Shown: positions 33,533 to 42,916, counted from the stretch's first letter. The stretch is DNA of 64,000 nucleotides from Actinomycetota bacterium (GCA_003139545.1 PLJC01000012.1:1-64000); one strand, 5' to 3'. The notes: a model not told the origin generated them from the letters alone. Translations and numbers: made by a program.

Positions 33533-34204
33533 TCAGCCCAGCCGCTCGACGGGATTTGTCAATGTTCCTACGCCCTCGATGTCGACGGTGACGGTGTCTC
33601 CGTTTTTGAGCCACCGGGGAGCCTCCCGTCCGAGCTGTACGCCTGCGGGCGTTCCTGTCGCAACGACATCTCCTGGCTCGAGCTGAAGCGACCGACTGGC
33701 GAAAGCGATGAGCTCCGCGACTGGATAAATCATCGATGCGGTTGAGTCGTCCTGAACGACTTCGCCGTTGACGATGCACCGTACGCGAAGCAGTTGAGGG
33801 TCGGATACCTCCTTGGCGGGTACGAGACGCGGCCCGATTGGGCAGAAGGTGTCGAATGACTTGCCGCGCGTCCATTGCCCGTCGAGAAACTGAATGTCGC
33901 GCGCGGAGACGTCGTTCAGGCAGAGATAACCCGCAACGGCATCGAGTGCGTCGTCGACAGCGATATCGCGTATTCGCCGCCCGATGACCACGCCTAGCTC
34001 GGCCTCGTAGTCTGCTTCTTTGACGAAAGGGGGTAGGCGGATGGGTTCGCCATGACCAATCAGTGCGTTTCCCCACTTCGCAAAGAGCAGCGGCTGTTTT
34101 GGGATCTCCTGAGACGCTTCGGCTGCATGGTCTCGATAGTTCAGCCCCACACAAACGATTTTCGACGGAGCGGCGATCGGTAGCCCGTTGTGGTTAATCG
34201 TCAT
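33533..34204 (-). CDS. fumarylacetoacetate hydrolase family protein
   Basis: A 223-aa FAH-fold enzyme with the metal-binding E.DYEAELGVVIGR near residue 65, NDVSARDIQ, KSFDTFCPIGP and TGTPAGVQLG. In oxidative sugar pathways FAH proteins hydrolyse or dehydrate 2,4-diketo sugar acids into pyruvate plus a shorter acid. It is the first gene of the leftward operon; TTGACC and TGTAAC boxes lie about 70 and 50 bp upstream. Confidence 0.9.
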   Translation of the reverse strand: MTINHNGLPIAAPSKIVCVGLNYRDHAAEASQEIPKQPLLFAKWGNALIGHGEPIRLPPFVKEADYEAELGVVIGRRIRDIAVDDALDAVAGYLCLNDVSARDIQFLDGQWTRGKSFDTFCPIGPRLVPAKEVSDPQLLRVRCIVNGEVVQDDSTASMIYPVAELIAFASRSLQLEPGDVVATGTPAGVQLGREAPRWLKNGDTVTVDIEGVGTLTNPVERLG

Positions 34205-34267
34205 AGCTGCGGCATCTGGTCGGCGAGCGCGAGACGCTTCCCGACGTTACATGAGCGCCGGCAGATT

Positions 34268-34279
34268 GGTCAAGCCACC
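34268..34279 (-). promoter_or_regulatory. shared 12-bp word over the -35 region of the leftward operon
   Basis: On the minus strand it reads GGTGGCTTGACC; TTGACC is followed after 16 bp by TGTAAC, a fair promoter for the FAH gene. The identical word lies at the same promoter position before the ABC operon at 35167-35178. GGT-N6-ACC makes it a weak inverted repeat, fitting a regulator site. Confidence 0.6.
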
Positions 34280-34332
34280 TGGCCTCGAAGCTGGCGCGCA
34301 GATAGGTCGCTGTGTTACAAAGATGCCTCGTC

Positions 34333-34350
34333 GAGAGAGAGAGAGAGAGG
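34333..34350 (+). repeat. (GA)n dinucleotide tract forming the GntR gene's ribosome binding site
   Basis: About eight GA units ending in AGAGG, 4 nt before the ATG at 34355. The Shine-Dalgarno sequence of the regulator is thus part of a slippage-prone repeat. Confidence 0.75.
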
Positions 34351-34354
34351 TCGC

Positions 34355-35071
34355 ATGCAGGAGACGGTCGTCGAGTTTCAGACCCTCCAACGGAGTGGTG
34401 CTGTCGCCAATCAGGCTCTGGAGATCATCAAGCAGATGATCGTTCGCGGCGAGCTCACGGCCGGCCAACGCCTGCCCGCCCAGCGTGACCTTGCTGCACG
34501 GCTGGGCGTAAGCCGTCCTTCTCTGCGAGAGGCGATCCGGGCCTTGATTGCCTTGAATATCTTGGAAAGTAGGCACGGCGAGGGGACCTTCGTGAGTTCC
34601 CTCGAGCCGGAGCTTCTCGCGGAACCGATCGACTTCTTACTGCAAGTTAACTCGACGGCGCTTGTGGCGTTGTTCGAGGCGAGACGTGCGCTCGAAGCTG
34701 CAGTTGCGTCTCTCGCGGCAGAGCGGGCAACGGATCTCGAACTTGCGCAACTCGAGGACTTCGTGAAACTCGGACGTAGCAAGCTTGACGATCTCGATGC
34801 GTTCATCGAGCACGACGTCGAATTTCACGGACGGCTGCGCGCCGCGGCGCGCAGCCCGATCCTTTCCAGCCTTCTCGCCAGCGTCAACACTCTCTCCAAC
34901 GCCAGTCGCCGGCAAACTGCCAGATCGGCGGCGACCCGCGCGCGTGCTCTGGCGGACCATGAGGCGATGGTGCGGGTTTTGAAGGCCCGCAACCCGCAGG
35001 CCGCCCATCAGGCAATGGTCGAGCACTTGCAGCATGTGCTCGAAGGCCTAACCGACGTCGCCCCCGCTTAG
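34355..35071 (+). CDS. GntR/FadR-family transcriptional regulator
   Basis: A 238-aa regulator. A winged helix-turn-helix (about 15-80; ANQALEIIKQMIVRGEL, LPAQRDLAARLGVSRPSLREAI, ESRHGEGTFV) precedes an FCD ligand domain (85-230; EARRALE, AAERAT, FHGRLRAAARSP, DHEAMV, HQAMVEHL). FadR-type regulators usually sense sugar acids or other carboxylates. It lies between the two divergent operons and is their likely controller. The ATG at 34355 is chosen for its ribosome site. Confidence 0.9.
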   Translation: MQETVVEFQTLQRSGAVANQALEIIKQMIVRGELTAGQRLPAQRDLAARLGVSRPSLREAIRALIALNILESRHGEGTFVSSLEPELLAEPIDFLLQVNSTALVALFEARRALEAAVASLAAERATDLELAQLEDFVKLGRSKLDDLDAFIEHDVEFHGRLRAAARSPILSSLLASVNTLSNASRRQTARSAATRARALADHEAMVRVLKARNPQAAHQAMVEHLQHVLEGLTDVAPA

Positions 35072-35076
35072 GCCTC

Positions 35077-35104
35077 GCCGTCTGCCGTCTGCCGTCTGCC
35101 GTCT
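35077..35104. repeat. 7-bp tandem repeat (GCCGTCT)x4
   Basis: Four exact copies of GCCGTCT start 5 bp after the GntR stop codon. No coding role. Confidence 0.85.
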
Positions 35105-35166
35105 GCTTCCGCGGGTCTCGGATGCTGAGGTCTTGACCCTCCTGTGTGCGCGCGCTATCGTGGTCG

Positions 35167-35202
35167 GGTGGCTTGACCTCTTACCAGTCTGGGGAATAGG
35201 CT
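35167..35202 (+). promoter_or_regulatory. promoter of the ABC-transport/catabolic operon
   Basis: GGTGGCTTGACC (35167-35178) with TTGACC as -35, 18 bp spacer, TAGGCT as -10 (35197-35202). Transcription would start near 35209, about 45 nt before the ATG. Confidence 0.65.
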
Positions 35203-35254
35203 GGGCCCAGGCGTGACTGACATCAGACCGTCTCTGTCGAGCAGGAGGGTTCGC

Positions 35255-37024
35255 ATGCATCGTCGTTTCGCAGGCTTCCGTGCGCGTTCGTGGTGCGCGG
35301 CCGTGCTACTGCTAACCGCTGTCGTTCTCGGAGTCGTCGCTGGCACCACTTCGACAGCATTTGCCAAGAGCAACGGACTTCCCCGTGCTCAAACCGTTTA
35401 CGTTGGGCGAACCGGCACTCCGCTGATCCCTAGCGGCAACCCCCTGCTCTCGTCAACAGCGTCGGACGCGGGCCTCGAACAGGGAGTCTTTGAGTACCTC
35501 TTCTACTTCAATGTCGAAACCGGCAAGGCCGAGCCGTGGCTTGCGACATCGGCGACTTTCAACGCCAACTTCACCACCGTCACGATCAACCTTCGCCACG
35601 GTGTGACTTGGAGTGACGGGCAGCCGTTCACGTCTACGGACGTTGGCTACACGTTTGGGCTGCTCGCGAAGGATCCGACGCTCGTGAACGCGAGTGTTGT
35701 TTCGAGTGAGGTGCGGTCGGTTCACGCCGTGGGTCGGTACAAGGTGGTCGTCGTCCTCAAGCACCCCGACCGGCGGTTCGTCGGCAACGTCCTGGCCGGA
35801 TACATCTCGGCGGGCGTAGCGATCGTTCCGGAGCACATCTTTAAGAACCAGAATCCGACGACTTTCACCGACTTTGATCTCGCGAAGGGCTGGCCGGTGG
35901 GGACTGGGCCTTATCAGCTTACGAGCTTGGACACCACACGTGCCGTCTACACCGAGCGGCCAGATTGGTGGGCGGCAAAGACGGGCTTCCACAAACTCCC
36001 AGCCCCGAAGTACATGGTCTATTCAACTGTTACGCCTGACATAGAGGCGCAGAGCCTCGTTACCAATCAGCTCGACTCGAGCTCAGGCAACATCAACGGC
36101 CTTGGCACCTGGGATTCGATCAGCAAGGAGAACTCTCAGCTCGAGACCTGGTCTCCGACCGGCTTCGTCGATCCGTGCCCGATCTCGCTGGAGATCAACA
36201 CCACCGTAAAGCCGTGGAACGATCCTCAGATGCGCTGGGCCATCTCCTATGCAATCGATAAGGCCAAGTTCAGCTCACTCTTCAACCAGGGGCCGGCTTA
36301 TGTGACGCCGTTCTTCTTCCCGGACTACCCGCGGCTGCGCGCGGTGATCCAGTCAAACGCGGCGCTCTTTAAGAAGTACAACACGCTGCTCTACTCGCTC
36401 GACAAGTCGGCCTCGATCTTGAAGAGCCATGGCTACACGATGAGCGGCGGGAAGTGGGTGGACAGCACCGGTAAGCCCCTCACGATCAACCTCACCACCT
36501 TCTCGCCGACGGTAGCCGCGTCGTGGGGCGTCGCTCGCGAGGTCCTCACGTCGCAACTGCAGACCGCCGGGTTTACCGTCAACTCGCAGGCGCTTGATTT
36601 CGGCGGGATGTTCGGTGCACTTTCGCCGGGGAACTTCGACATGATCACCTGGTTTGAGTGCGGAAGCGTCTCAGAGCCGTGGCAGACCCTGAACCGCTAC
36701 ACCAACACCGACTTGGCACCGATCGGCGCATCCAACCCGACAGCGAACAACGTTCGCTGGAACAATCCCCAGTACACGTCGATCGTGAACGAGCTCGCCT
36801 TGCTTCCCGGGTTCAGCCCACAGGCGAAGAAACTGACAACGCAAGCGCTAACGATCTTTCTCCAGAATCTCCCGGTGATCGAGTTGACGCAGGCACCGAA
36901 GACGATCATCTACGACAACAAGTACTGGACGAACTGGCCGTCCGAGAAGAACGCCTATATCCAGCCTGAGCCGCAGCTGAATACATTCCACCAAGTTCTC
37001 CTGCGGATCCGGCCCTCGAAGTAG
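35255..37024 (+). CDS. ABC transporter substrate-binding protein, family 5 (oligopeptide/oligosaccharide type)
   Basis: A 589-aa exported binding protein. The signal peptide is residues 12-37 (WCAAVLLLTAVVLGVVAG). The SBP_bac_5 body shows LEQGVFEYLFYFN, WSDGQPFTSTDVGYTFGLL, VGTGPYQL and MRWAISYAIDKAKF. Such proteins bind peptides, but in soil and thermophilic bacteria many bind cello-, xylo- or manno-oligosaccharides, which fits the glycosidase in this operon. The ATG at 35255 has AGGAGGG 6 nt upstream, much better than the GTG at 35213. Confidence 0.9.
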   Translation: MHRRFAGFRARSWCAAVLLLTAVVLGVVAGTTSTAFAKSNGLPRAQTVYVGRTGTPLIPSGNPLLSSTASDAGLEQGVFEYLFYFNVETGKAEPWLATSATFNANFTTVTINLRHGVTWSDGQPFTSTDVGYTFGLLAKDPTLVNASVVSSEVRSVHAVGRYKVVVVLKHPDRRFVGNVLAGYISAGVAIVPEHIFKNQNPTTFTDFDLAKGWPVGTGPYQLTSLDTTRAVYTERPDWWAAKTGFHKLPAPKYMVYSTVTPDIEAQSLVTNQLDSSSGNINGLGTWDSISKENSQLETWSPTGFVDPCPISLEINTTVKPWNDPQMRWAISYAIDKAKFSSLFNQGPAYVTPFFFPDYPRLRAVIQSNAALFKKYNTLLYSLDKSASILKSHGYTMSGGKWVDSTGKPLTINLTTFSPTVAASWGVAREVLTSQLQTAGFTVNSQALDFGGMFGALSPGNFDMITWFECGSVSEPWQTLNRYTNTDLAPIGASNPTANNVRWNNPQYTSIVNELALLPGFSPQAKKLTTQALTIFLQNLPVIELTQAPKTIIYDNKYWTNWPSEKNAYIQPEPQLNTFHQVLLRIRPSK

Positions 37025-37044
37025 AACGTGCTGAAGGTCGCCGG

Positions 37045-37084
37045 TAGGAGGGTCGGGGATGCTAGCGCAGCCCCGACCCTCCTA
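37045..37084 (+). terminator. strong intra-operon hairpin (attenuator or mRNA stabiliser)
   Basis: Perfect 14-bp stem TAGGAGGGTCGGGG / CCCCGACCCTCCTA with a 12-nt loop, 21 bp after the binding-protein stop and before the first permease. No T run follows. Such hairpins let binding proteins be made in excess over permeases. Confidence 0.8.
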
Positions 37085-37110
37085 GTGCGGGTCTCGACTG
37101 GCCGTATTCG

Positions 37111-38112
37111 ATGACTGTCCGCTATGTCATAAACCGGATCGGCTTCTTCTTCGCGATCATTTGGGTAACAGCGACGCTCAACTTCGTCGTGCCGCGGCTC
37201 GCTCCCGGCAACCCCATCGACGCGACTATCGCGAGGATGTCGGCGTCTGGACAGTCAGTCAGCGGAGCCCCTCAAATCATCAAGGCGTACAAGCACATGC
37301 TTGGACTCGATGCGCCGCTCAGTATCCAGTACGTGCGCTACCTCAAATCGGTCGCGACGTTCAACTTCGGATACTCGGCGGCTCTCTTCCCCGTCAAAGT
37401 CAACACGCTGATCGGCACCGCCCTGCCGTGGACGATCGGACTGCTTGCCGTCAGCACGCTTCTCGCCTTCGTGATCGGCTCGATTCTCGGAGCGCTACTT
37501 GTATGGCCCACAACACCAAGGGCAGCCCGGCTTCTCATGACCCCCCTCATGATGTTCGCAGCGGTCCCCTACTACTTGCTGGCGCTCGCGCTGTCGTTCT
37601 TTCTCGCATTCCGATTCAACCTCTTCCCTCCTACCGGTTCCACCTCTCCCGGAACGCAGGTTGCATTCTCGTGGCCAGTTGCCAGCGACATCGTGCACCA
37701 CTCAGTCCTCCCAGCGCTGTCGATTGTGCTGGCGGGCGTAGGCTTCTGGATGCTCGGCATGCGAGGAATGATGGTCACTACGCTCGGCTCCGACCACATG
37801 CTCCTGGCCGAGGCAAAAGGCCTTCATCGACGGACCCTCTTCTTCCGGCACGGCCTCCGACCCGCAATGCTCCCTCAACTGACGGCGTTGACTATCGCCC
37901 TGGGCCAAGTCGTGTCGGGAGCCGTGCTGGTCGAGGTCATCTTCGGTTATCCCGGTATTGGGAGCCTCTTCTACCAAGCGATCCGGAGCAACGACTATCC
38001 GCTCATTCAGGGGATAAGCCTGGTCATCGCGTTCTCGTTGGCGTTCGGAATCCTCCTGCTCGATTTGCTGTATCCCCTTCTCGATCCACGAATCAGCTAC
38101 AAGCGCCGATGA
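37111..38112 (+). CDS. ABC transporter permease (DppB/OppB type)
   Basis: A 333-aa permease with six predicted helices. It opens with YVINRIGFFFAIIWVTATLNFVVPRLAPGNP, the usual DppB start, and has the EAKGLHRRTLFFRHGLRPAMLPQ coupling loop that docks on the ATPases and the VEVIFGYPGIGSLFYQAI end motif. Its stop overlaps the next start (ATGA). Confidence 0.93.
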   Translation: MTVRYVINRIGFFFAIIWVTATLNFVVPRLAPGNPIDATIARMSASGQSVSGAPQIIKAYKHMLGLDAPLSIQYVRYLKSVATFNFGYSAALFPVKVNTLIGTALPWTIGLLAVSTLLAFVIGSILGALLVWPTTPRAARLLMTPLMMFAAVPYYLLALALSFFLAFRFNLFPPTGSTSPGTQVAFSWPVASDIVHHSVLPALSIVLAGVGFWMLGMRGMMVTTLGSDHMLLAEAKGLHRRTLFFRHGLRPAMLPQLTALTIALGQVVSGAVLVEVIFGYPGIGSLFYQAIRSNDYPLIQGISLVIAFSLAFGILLLDLLYPLLDPRISYKRR

Positions 38113-38996
38113 CGGGCGTTTCAGTCACGAGTCCGACCAACACGCGCAGCGTGCTCGCACGGATGCGCGCTGCCCGGCGCCGCCCCGTCCTGATCGTCGG
38201 TCTGATCTGTTTGGGAGTGCCGTTCATCGCGGCTGAGATCGTGCAGCTGATTGAGTCCCGCAACGCGATACAGCTCGGCGCGTATGGCTTCGGCGCGGGC
38301 CCGACCTCCTCACACCTACTCGGCACCGATGGCGACGGTCGAGATGTCCTCGCGATGCTCGCGTACGGCATGCGACCGACACTCGACATCGGGCTCGTCG
38401 CCGGCGCTACCGCCGCGATCATCGGAACCGCCCTTGGCCTCATCTCGGGATACGTCAGGGGCGCAATCGACTGGCTGATCCGCGGCGTCTCTGACGTGCT
38501 GCTCGGCCTTCCCGTCCTGCCGATACTCATCGTGGTTGCCGCGTTCATCGGCTCCGTCTCGGTCGGCTCTCTTGGCCTCATCATCGGTCTGCTGTCCTGG
38601 CCCTTCACGACCCGAGTCGTGCGCGCCCAGGCTCTAAGCATGCGCGAGGCGCCCTACATCGAGAGCGCGCGGCTTGCCGGCGCCTCTCCGGCGGGAATAC
38701 TCGGGCTGGAGATGCTCCCCAACTTGTTGCCTTTCGTGGTGGCTGGGTTTGTCGGAGCAGTTTCGGCCGCGATCCTCGCCTCGGTTGGCCTCCAGATCCT
38801 TGGACTGGGCACATTCGGCACGCCGACGCTCGGCCTGATGCTCGAATCCGCATACGAGGGCGGGGCGTTGTCCCGAGGAATGTGGTGGTGGTGGGGGCCG
38901 CCAACCGTGCTGCTAGTCATCGTCTTCATCGGCCTCTTCCTCGTCAGCCTCGCAGTGGACGAGATTGCCAACCCACGGCTACGCAAGCAGCCATGA
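38109..38996 (+). CDS. ABC transporter permease (DppC/OppC type)
   Basis: A 295-aa permease with six predicted helices. SHLLGTDGDGRDVLAMLAYG is the DppC N-terminal signature, IESARLAGASPAGILGLEMLPNLLP the ATPase-coupling loop. The ATG at 38109 overlaps the stop of the first permease; its own stop overlaps the ATPase start (ATGA). Confidence 0.93.
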   Translation: MTGVSVTSPTNTRSVLARMRAARRRPVLIVGLICLGVPFIAAEIVQLIESRNAIQLGAYGFGAGPTSSHLLGTDGDGRDVLAMLAYGMRPTLDIGLVAGATAAIIGTALGLISGYVRGAIDWLIRGVSDVLLGLPVLPILIVVAAFIGSVSVGSLGLIIGLLSWPFTTRVVRAQALSMREAPYIESARLAGASPAGILGLEMLPNLLPFVVAGFVGAVSAAILASVGLQILGLGTFGTPTLGLMLESAYEGGALSRGMWWWWGPPTVLLVIVFIGLFLVSLAVDEIANPRLRKQP

Positions 38997-39964
38997 TCCG
39001 AATCAGCGCGGCACCAAGAGAGGTCCAGCCAGCCTCGCACCCTCCCTGGGCCCGCACCACCGCTGCGACCGTCGTCGAGGTCCGAAATCTGACCATCACC
39101 TACGGGACCGCGCAAGGACCCGCTGTCGAAGATCTGAGCTTCTCGATCGAGCGAGCAGAGACATTCGGACTCGTCGGTGAGTCCGGCAGCGGCAAGACGA
39201 CAACCGCTCTCGCCCTCCTGGGACTGCTCAAGCCGCCAGCGACCGTGACCGCAGGGGGCGCATACATTAACGGGCTCGACGTGACGCGTGCTTCGGCGGA
39301 CGAGCTCCGGAGTGTTCGTTGGAAACAGATCGCACTCATACCCCAAGGCGCAATGAACGCCCTCAATCCGGTCGTAAAGATCGGCAGTCAAATAAGAGAG
39401 TGCTTCCGCGCCCACGGTGCCCGACGGAACACTCGAGGTCTCAAACCTCGCATCGTCGGCCTACTCGAGGGCGTAGGTCTCCCAGCCCAGGTCTACGACA
39501 TGTACCCGCACGAGCTGAGCGGCGGGATGAAACAACGCGTCTGCATCGCGATGGCGACCGCGTTAGAGCCGGACGCGATCGTCGCGGACGAGCCAACCAG
39601 CTCGCTCGACGTGGTCGTCCAGCGTCAAGTGATCGAAAGCATTCGGAAAGCGCAGGCGGCGCTTGGAGCTGCACTTCTCTTCATCGGACACGATCTTGCG
39701 CTTCAGTCGAAGATCGTCGACCGCATCGGGGTAATGCACCGGGGGCGGCTGGTAGAGATCGGCCCGACGCTCTCGGTGTTCGCGAATCCCGCCCACTGGT
39801 ACACCCAAATGTTGTTCGCGGCCGTTCCCCCTCTTCCAGGTCGCGCCGCACCCCTCGCGGATGCCCTCCTCCGCCATCCCCGACCTGTCGAGACCGGATC
39901 TGCCCACGTAAAGGCTCCGCTGCAGGAGATCGCGCCCAACCACTTCGCAGCCGTGGCAACTTGA
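38993..39964 (+). CDS. ABC transporter ATP-binding protein (DppD type)
   Basis: A 323-aa ATPase. Walker A GESGSGKTT, Q-loop IPQGAMNALNP, signature LSGGMKQR, Walker B AIVADEPTSSLD, and H-loop GHD are all intact; the C-terminal oligopeptide-transporter extension (HWYTQMLFAAVPPL) is present. The ATG at 38993 overlaps the permease stop. Confidence 0.93.
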   Translation: MIRISAAPREVQPASHPPWARTTAATVVEVRNLTITYGTAQGPAVEDLSFSIERAETFGLVGESGSGKTTTALALLGLLKPPATVTAGGAYINGLDVTRASADELRSVRWKQIALIPQGAMNALNPVVKIGSQIRECFRAHGARRNTRGLKPRIVGLLEGVGLPAQVYDMYPHELSGGMKQRVCIAMATALEPDAIVADEPTSSLDVVVQRQVIESIRKAQAALGAALLFIGHDLALQSKIVDRIGVMHRGRLVEIGPTLSVFANPAHWYTQMLFAAVPPLPGRAAPLADALLRHPRPVETGSAHVKAPLQEIAPNHFAAVAT

Positions 39965-40830
39965 TGCTCACGAACCAATACATGAACAAAAGTGGCAGCG
40001 TCGAGCTCGCCGACGCCGAGACTACATCTCTCCTCGACGTTCGGGCAATAGGAAAGACCTACAGATCCCGCGGCAATCTGGGCGCCGGAGCCGATTCATA
40101 CGTACTTCGCGATTTCTCGGTCCGCTTCGAGCAGTCCGGCCGCCAGGTGATCGCGCTGGTTGGCGAGAGTGGGAGCGGGAAGACGACTGCCGGCCGGATC
40201 GCACTCGGTCTGCTGACACCGACGGACGGGGACGTGTTGTACTTGGGGCGGCCCATCCGCGAGATGCCCCGGCGGGAGCGCAAACAATTCCGCCGCGACG
40301 TGCAGGCCGTCGCTCAGGATCCATACAGCGCCTTCAACCCCTTCTACCGAGTAGGGCACATCTTCCACCTCGCACAGCGAAAGCTCCGGATGTACGCGAC
40401 CAAGGCCGAGGAGCGCGACGCCATCGAGGAGGCGCTCGGCTTCGTCGGGCTCGAAGAGCGCGACATCCTCGCGCGTTACCCGCACCAGCTGAGCGGCGGA
40501 GAGCGCCAGCGTCTAATGATCGCCCGCGCGCTCTTCGTGCGACCCCGCCTCATCGTCGCCGACGAGCCAGTCTCGATGGTCGATGCCAACCTCCGTCTAC
40601 AGATTCTCGAGATCATCGAACGCGTACGCAGCGAGTTGGGTATCTCGCTTCTCTACATCTCGCACGATCTCTCCACCGTCTACAAGATCGCTAGCGACAT
40701 CATCGTGCTCCACAACGGCGAGGTCGTTGAGAGCGGGCCTGCACATTCTGTAATCACCAACCCGTCGCATCCATATACGCAACTTCTGATCGATTCGACA
40801 CCTTCCCCCGACCCAACTGTTCGTTGGTGA
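39964..40830 (+). CDS. ABC transporter ATP-binding protein (DppF type)
   Basis: A 288-aa ATPase. Walker A GESGSGKTTAGR, Q-loop QDPYSAFNPFY, signature LSGGERQR, Walker B LIVADEPVSMVD and H-loop SHD are intact. It pairs with the upstream ATPase. The ATG shares one base with the previous stop (TGATG). Confidence 0.93.
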   Translation: MLTNQYMNKSGSVELADAETTSLLDVRAIGKTYRSRGNLGAGADSYVLRDFSVRFEQSGRQVIALVGESGSGKTTAGRIALGLLTPTDGDVLYLGRPIREMPRRERKQFRRDVQAVAQDPYSAFNPFYRVGHIFHLAQRKLRMYATKAEERDAIEEALGFVGLEERDILARYPHQLSGGERQRLMIARALFVRPRLIVADEPVSMVDANLRLQILEIIERVRSELGISLLYISHDLSTVYKIASDIIVLHNGEVVESGPAHSVITNPSHPYTQLLIDSTPSPDPTVRW

Positions 40831-40862
40831 GGCTGACCGGAACTAGCCCCCTGGAGGCTGAC

Positions 40863-42074
40863 TTGGCAACCGTCGTCGTTATCGGAACCCTCGATACCAA
40901 AGGACTCGAGTACGCCTATCTCTGCGAGCGCATCCGCGAACACGGCGCTGAGGTGATCCTCGTCGACGTCGGCGTCCTCGGTGAGCCTTCGGTGCATGCG
41001 GATGTAAGTCGGCATGAGGTAGCGCAAGCTGCGGGCACCGAGATCGCGGCGTTGGTGACGGCAGCCGATCGCGGCGCCGCCGTCGAAGCGATGGCACACG
41101 GCGCAGGCCAGGTGGTCGCCCGTCTCTACGGAGATGGCAGGCTTGACGGGGTGGTCGGGTTAGGCGGGACGGGCGGGTCCTCGCTGATCGCGCACGCGAT
41201 GCGCGGTCTCCCGGTCGGAGTGCCCAAGCTGCTCGTCTCAACGGTCGCTTCCGGCGACACACGGCCATATGTAGGCGCAGTCGATGTCACGATGATGTAC
41301 TCGGTCGTCGACATCGCCGGACTGAACCAGATTTCGGCTCGGATCATCGCGAACGCTGCGGCGGCGATCGCCGGAATGGCTCGCGCGACCGCGCCAGTCG
41401 TCGACGGAAAGCCGCTGATCGCAGCATCGATGTTCGGCGTGACGACCCCTTGCGTAACGACTGCCCGCGAGTGGCTCGAGGCGCGAGGATACGAGGTGCT
41501 TGTATTCCACCAGACCGGCACCGGCGGCCAGTCGATGGAGGAACTCGTCAAGGCGGGATACGTCGTCGGGATCCTCGATGTCACGACCACAGAGCTTTGC
41601 GACGAGCTCGTCGGTGGGGTCTTTCCGGCGCATCCTGAGCGAGTGCAGGTGGCAGGAGTGGCCGGCATTCCACAAGTGGTATCCCTCGGCGCACTCGACA
41701 TGGTCAACTTTGGACCTAAGGACACAGTGCCGGAGCGCTTCCGGAATCGCACGCTGTACGTCCACAATCCCAGCGTCACCTTGATGCGAACCACGCCCGA
41801 CGAGTGTGCGGAACTCGGTCGGCGGCTGGCGGTAAAGCTCAACACGGCAACCGGTCCGACTGCCCTGTTCATTCCGCTGCGGGGCATCTCGATGATCGCG
41901 ACCAAGGGGCAACCATTCCACGATCCCGCGGCCGACGAGGCGCTGGTGCAGGCGCTGCGCGAGAACATTGGCGACAACGTCGAGGTGCACGAGCTCGATC
42001 TCGACATCAACGATCCCGAGTTCTCGCTGTCGATGGCGCGTCGGCTCGCTCAGATGGTGGAGGAACCCCGGTGA
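40863..42074 (+). CDS. Tm-1-like ATP-binding protein (UPF0261)
   Basis: A 403-aa protein matching the N-terminal half of the tomato Tm-1 antiviral protein: [92 protein letters not shown]. These folds bind nucleotide, but the bacterial reaction is unknown. GGAGG 6 nt before the TTG at 40863 fixes the start better than the GTG at 40827. It overlaps the TIM-barrel gene by 4 bp. Confidence 0.85.
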   Translation: MATVVVIGTLDTKGLEYAYLCERIREHGAEVILVDVGVLGEPSVHADVSRHEVAQAAGTEIAALVTAADRGAAVEAMAHGAGQVVARLYGDGRLDGVVGLGGTGGSSLIAHAMRGLPVGVPKLLVSTVASGDTRPYVGAVDVTMMYSVVDIAGLNQISARIIANAAAAIAGMARATAPVVDGKPLIAASMFGVTTPCVTTAREWLEARGYEVLVFHQTGTGGQSMEELVKAGYVVGILDVTTTELCDELVGGVFPAHPERVQVAGVAGIPQVVSLGALDMVNFGPKDTVPERFRNRTLYVHNPSVTLMRTTPDECAELGRRLAVKLNTATGPTALFIPLRGISMIATKGQPFHDPAADEALVQALRENIGDNVEVHELDLDINDPEFSLSMARRLAQMVEEPR

Positions 42075-42916
42075 CTAGAGACGAGGCACTCGCACGCCTG
42101 CGCGACCAGATCAGGCAAGGGCGCGCGATCGTAGGTGCCGGCGCGGGCACCGGATTAAGCGCGAAGTCGGCTGAGGCAGGCGGAGCCGACCTCATCATCA
42201 TTTACAACTCCGGGCGCTACCGGATGGCGGGCCGCGGTTCACTCGCCGGCCTGATGCCGTACGGCGATGCTAACGCGATCGTCATGGAGATGGCGGCCGA
42301 GGTACTGACGATCGTCGAAAGTGCGCCCGTTCTTGCAGGAGTCTGCGGCACGGATCCCTTCCGGCTCATGCCTGTATTCCTGAGGCAAATTCGTGACGCC
42401 GGCTTCACCGGCGTCCAAAACTTTCCGACGGTCGGTCTGATCGACGGGACGTTCCGCGCGAATCTCGAAGAGACTGGGATGAGCTACGCGATGGAGGTCG
42501 AAATGATCCGAACTGCGGGCGAACTCGGGCTGCTCACTTCTCCATACGTCTTCGACCCGGAGCAAGCCCGTGCAATGGCGGCCGCCGGAGCCGATATTGT
42601 CGTCGCCCACATGGGGCTTACGACCGGCGGCACGGTCGGCGCCGAAACTGCGCGCACCCTCGACGACTGCGTCGCGCTCGTGCAGGAGATCGGCGACGCT
42701 GCTGCGGCTGTCCGCGCGGAAGTCACCGTCCTCTGCCACGGAGGCCCGATCGCTCAGCCCGAGGATGCCGCGTACGTCCTTGAGCGGACGCATGGTGTCG
42801 CGGGCTTCTTCGGAGCCTCGAGCATGGAGCGGCTCCCGACCGAAGGGGCAATCGCAGAGAACATGCGCCGATTCAAGGAGCTTCGAATCGCAACTCCCCG
42901 GAGCGTTGCGCCGTGA
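42071..42916 (+). CDS. phosphoenolpyruvate-hydrolase-like TIM-barrel protein (Tm-1 C-terminal half)
   Basis: A 281-aa TIM-barrel protein of the PEP_hydrolase-like family: [82 protein letters not shown] and a C-terminal [12 protein letters not shown]. In tomato Tm-1 the same barrel is fused after a UPF0261 half; here the halves are separate, coupled genes (GTGA overlap). The reaction is unproven. Confidence 0.85.
   Translation: MTRDEALARLRDQIRQGRAIVGAGAGTGLSAKSAEAGGADLIIIYNSGRYRMAGRGSLAGLMPYGDANAIVMEMAAEVLTIVESAPVLAGVCGTDPFRLMPVFLRQIRDAGFTGVQNFPTVGLIDGTFRANLEETGMSYAMEVEMIRTAGELGLLTSPYVFDPEQARAMAAAGADIVVAHMGLTTGGTVGAETARTLDDCVALVQEIGDAAAAVRAEVTVLCHGGPIAQPEDAAYVLERTHGVAGFFGASSMERLPTEGAIAENMRRFKELRIATPRSVAP

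Noticed and set aside
35077..35104. CRISPR-like repeat
   Set aside because: The units are 7 bp and directly adjacent, with no spacers.
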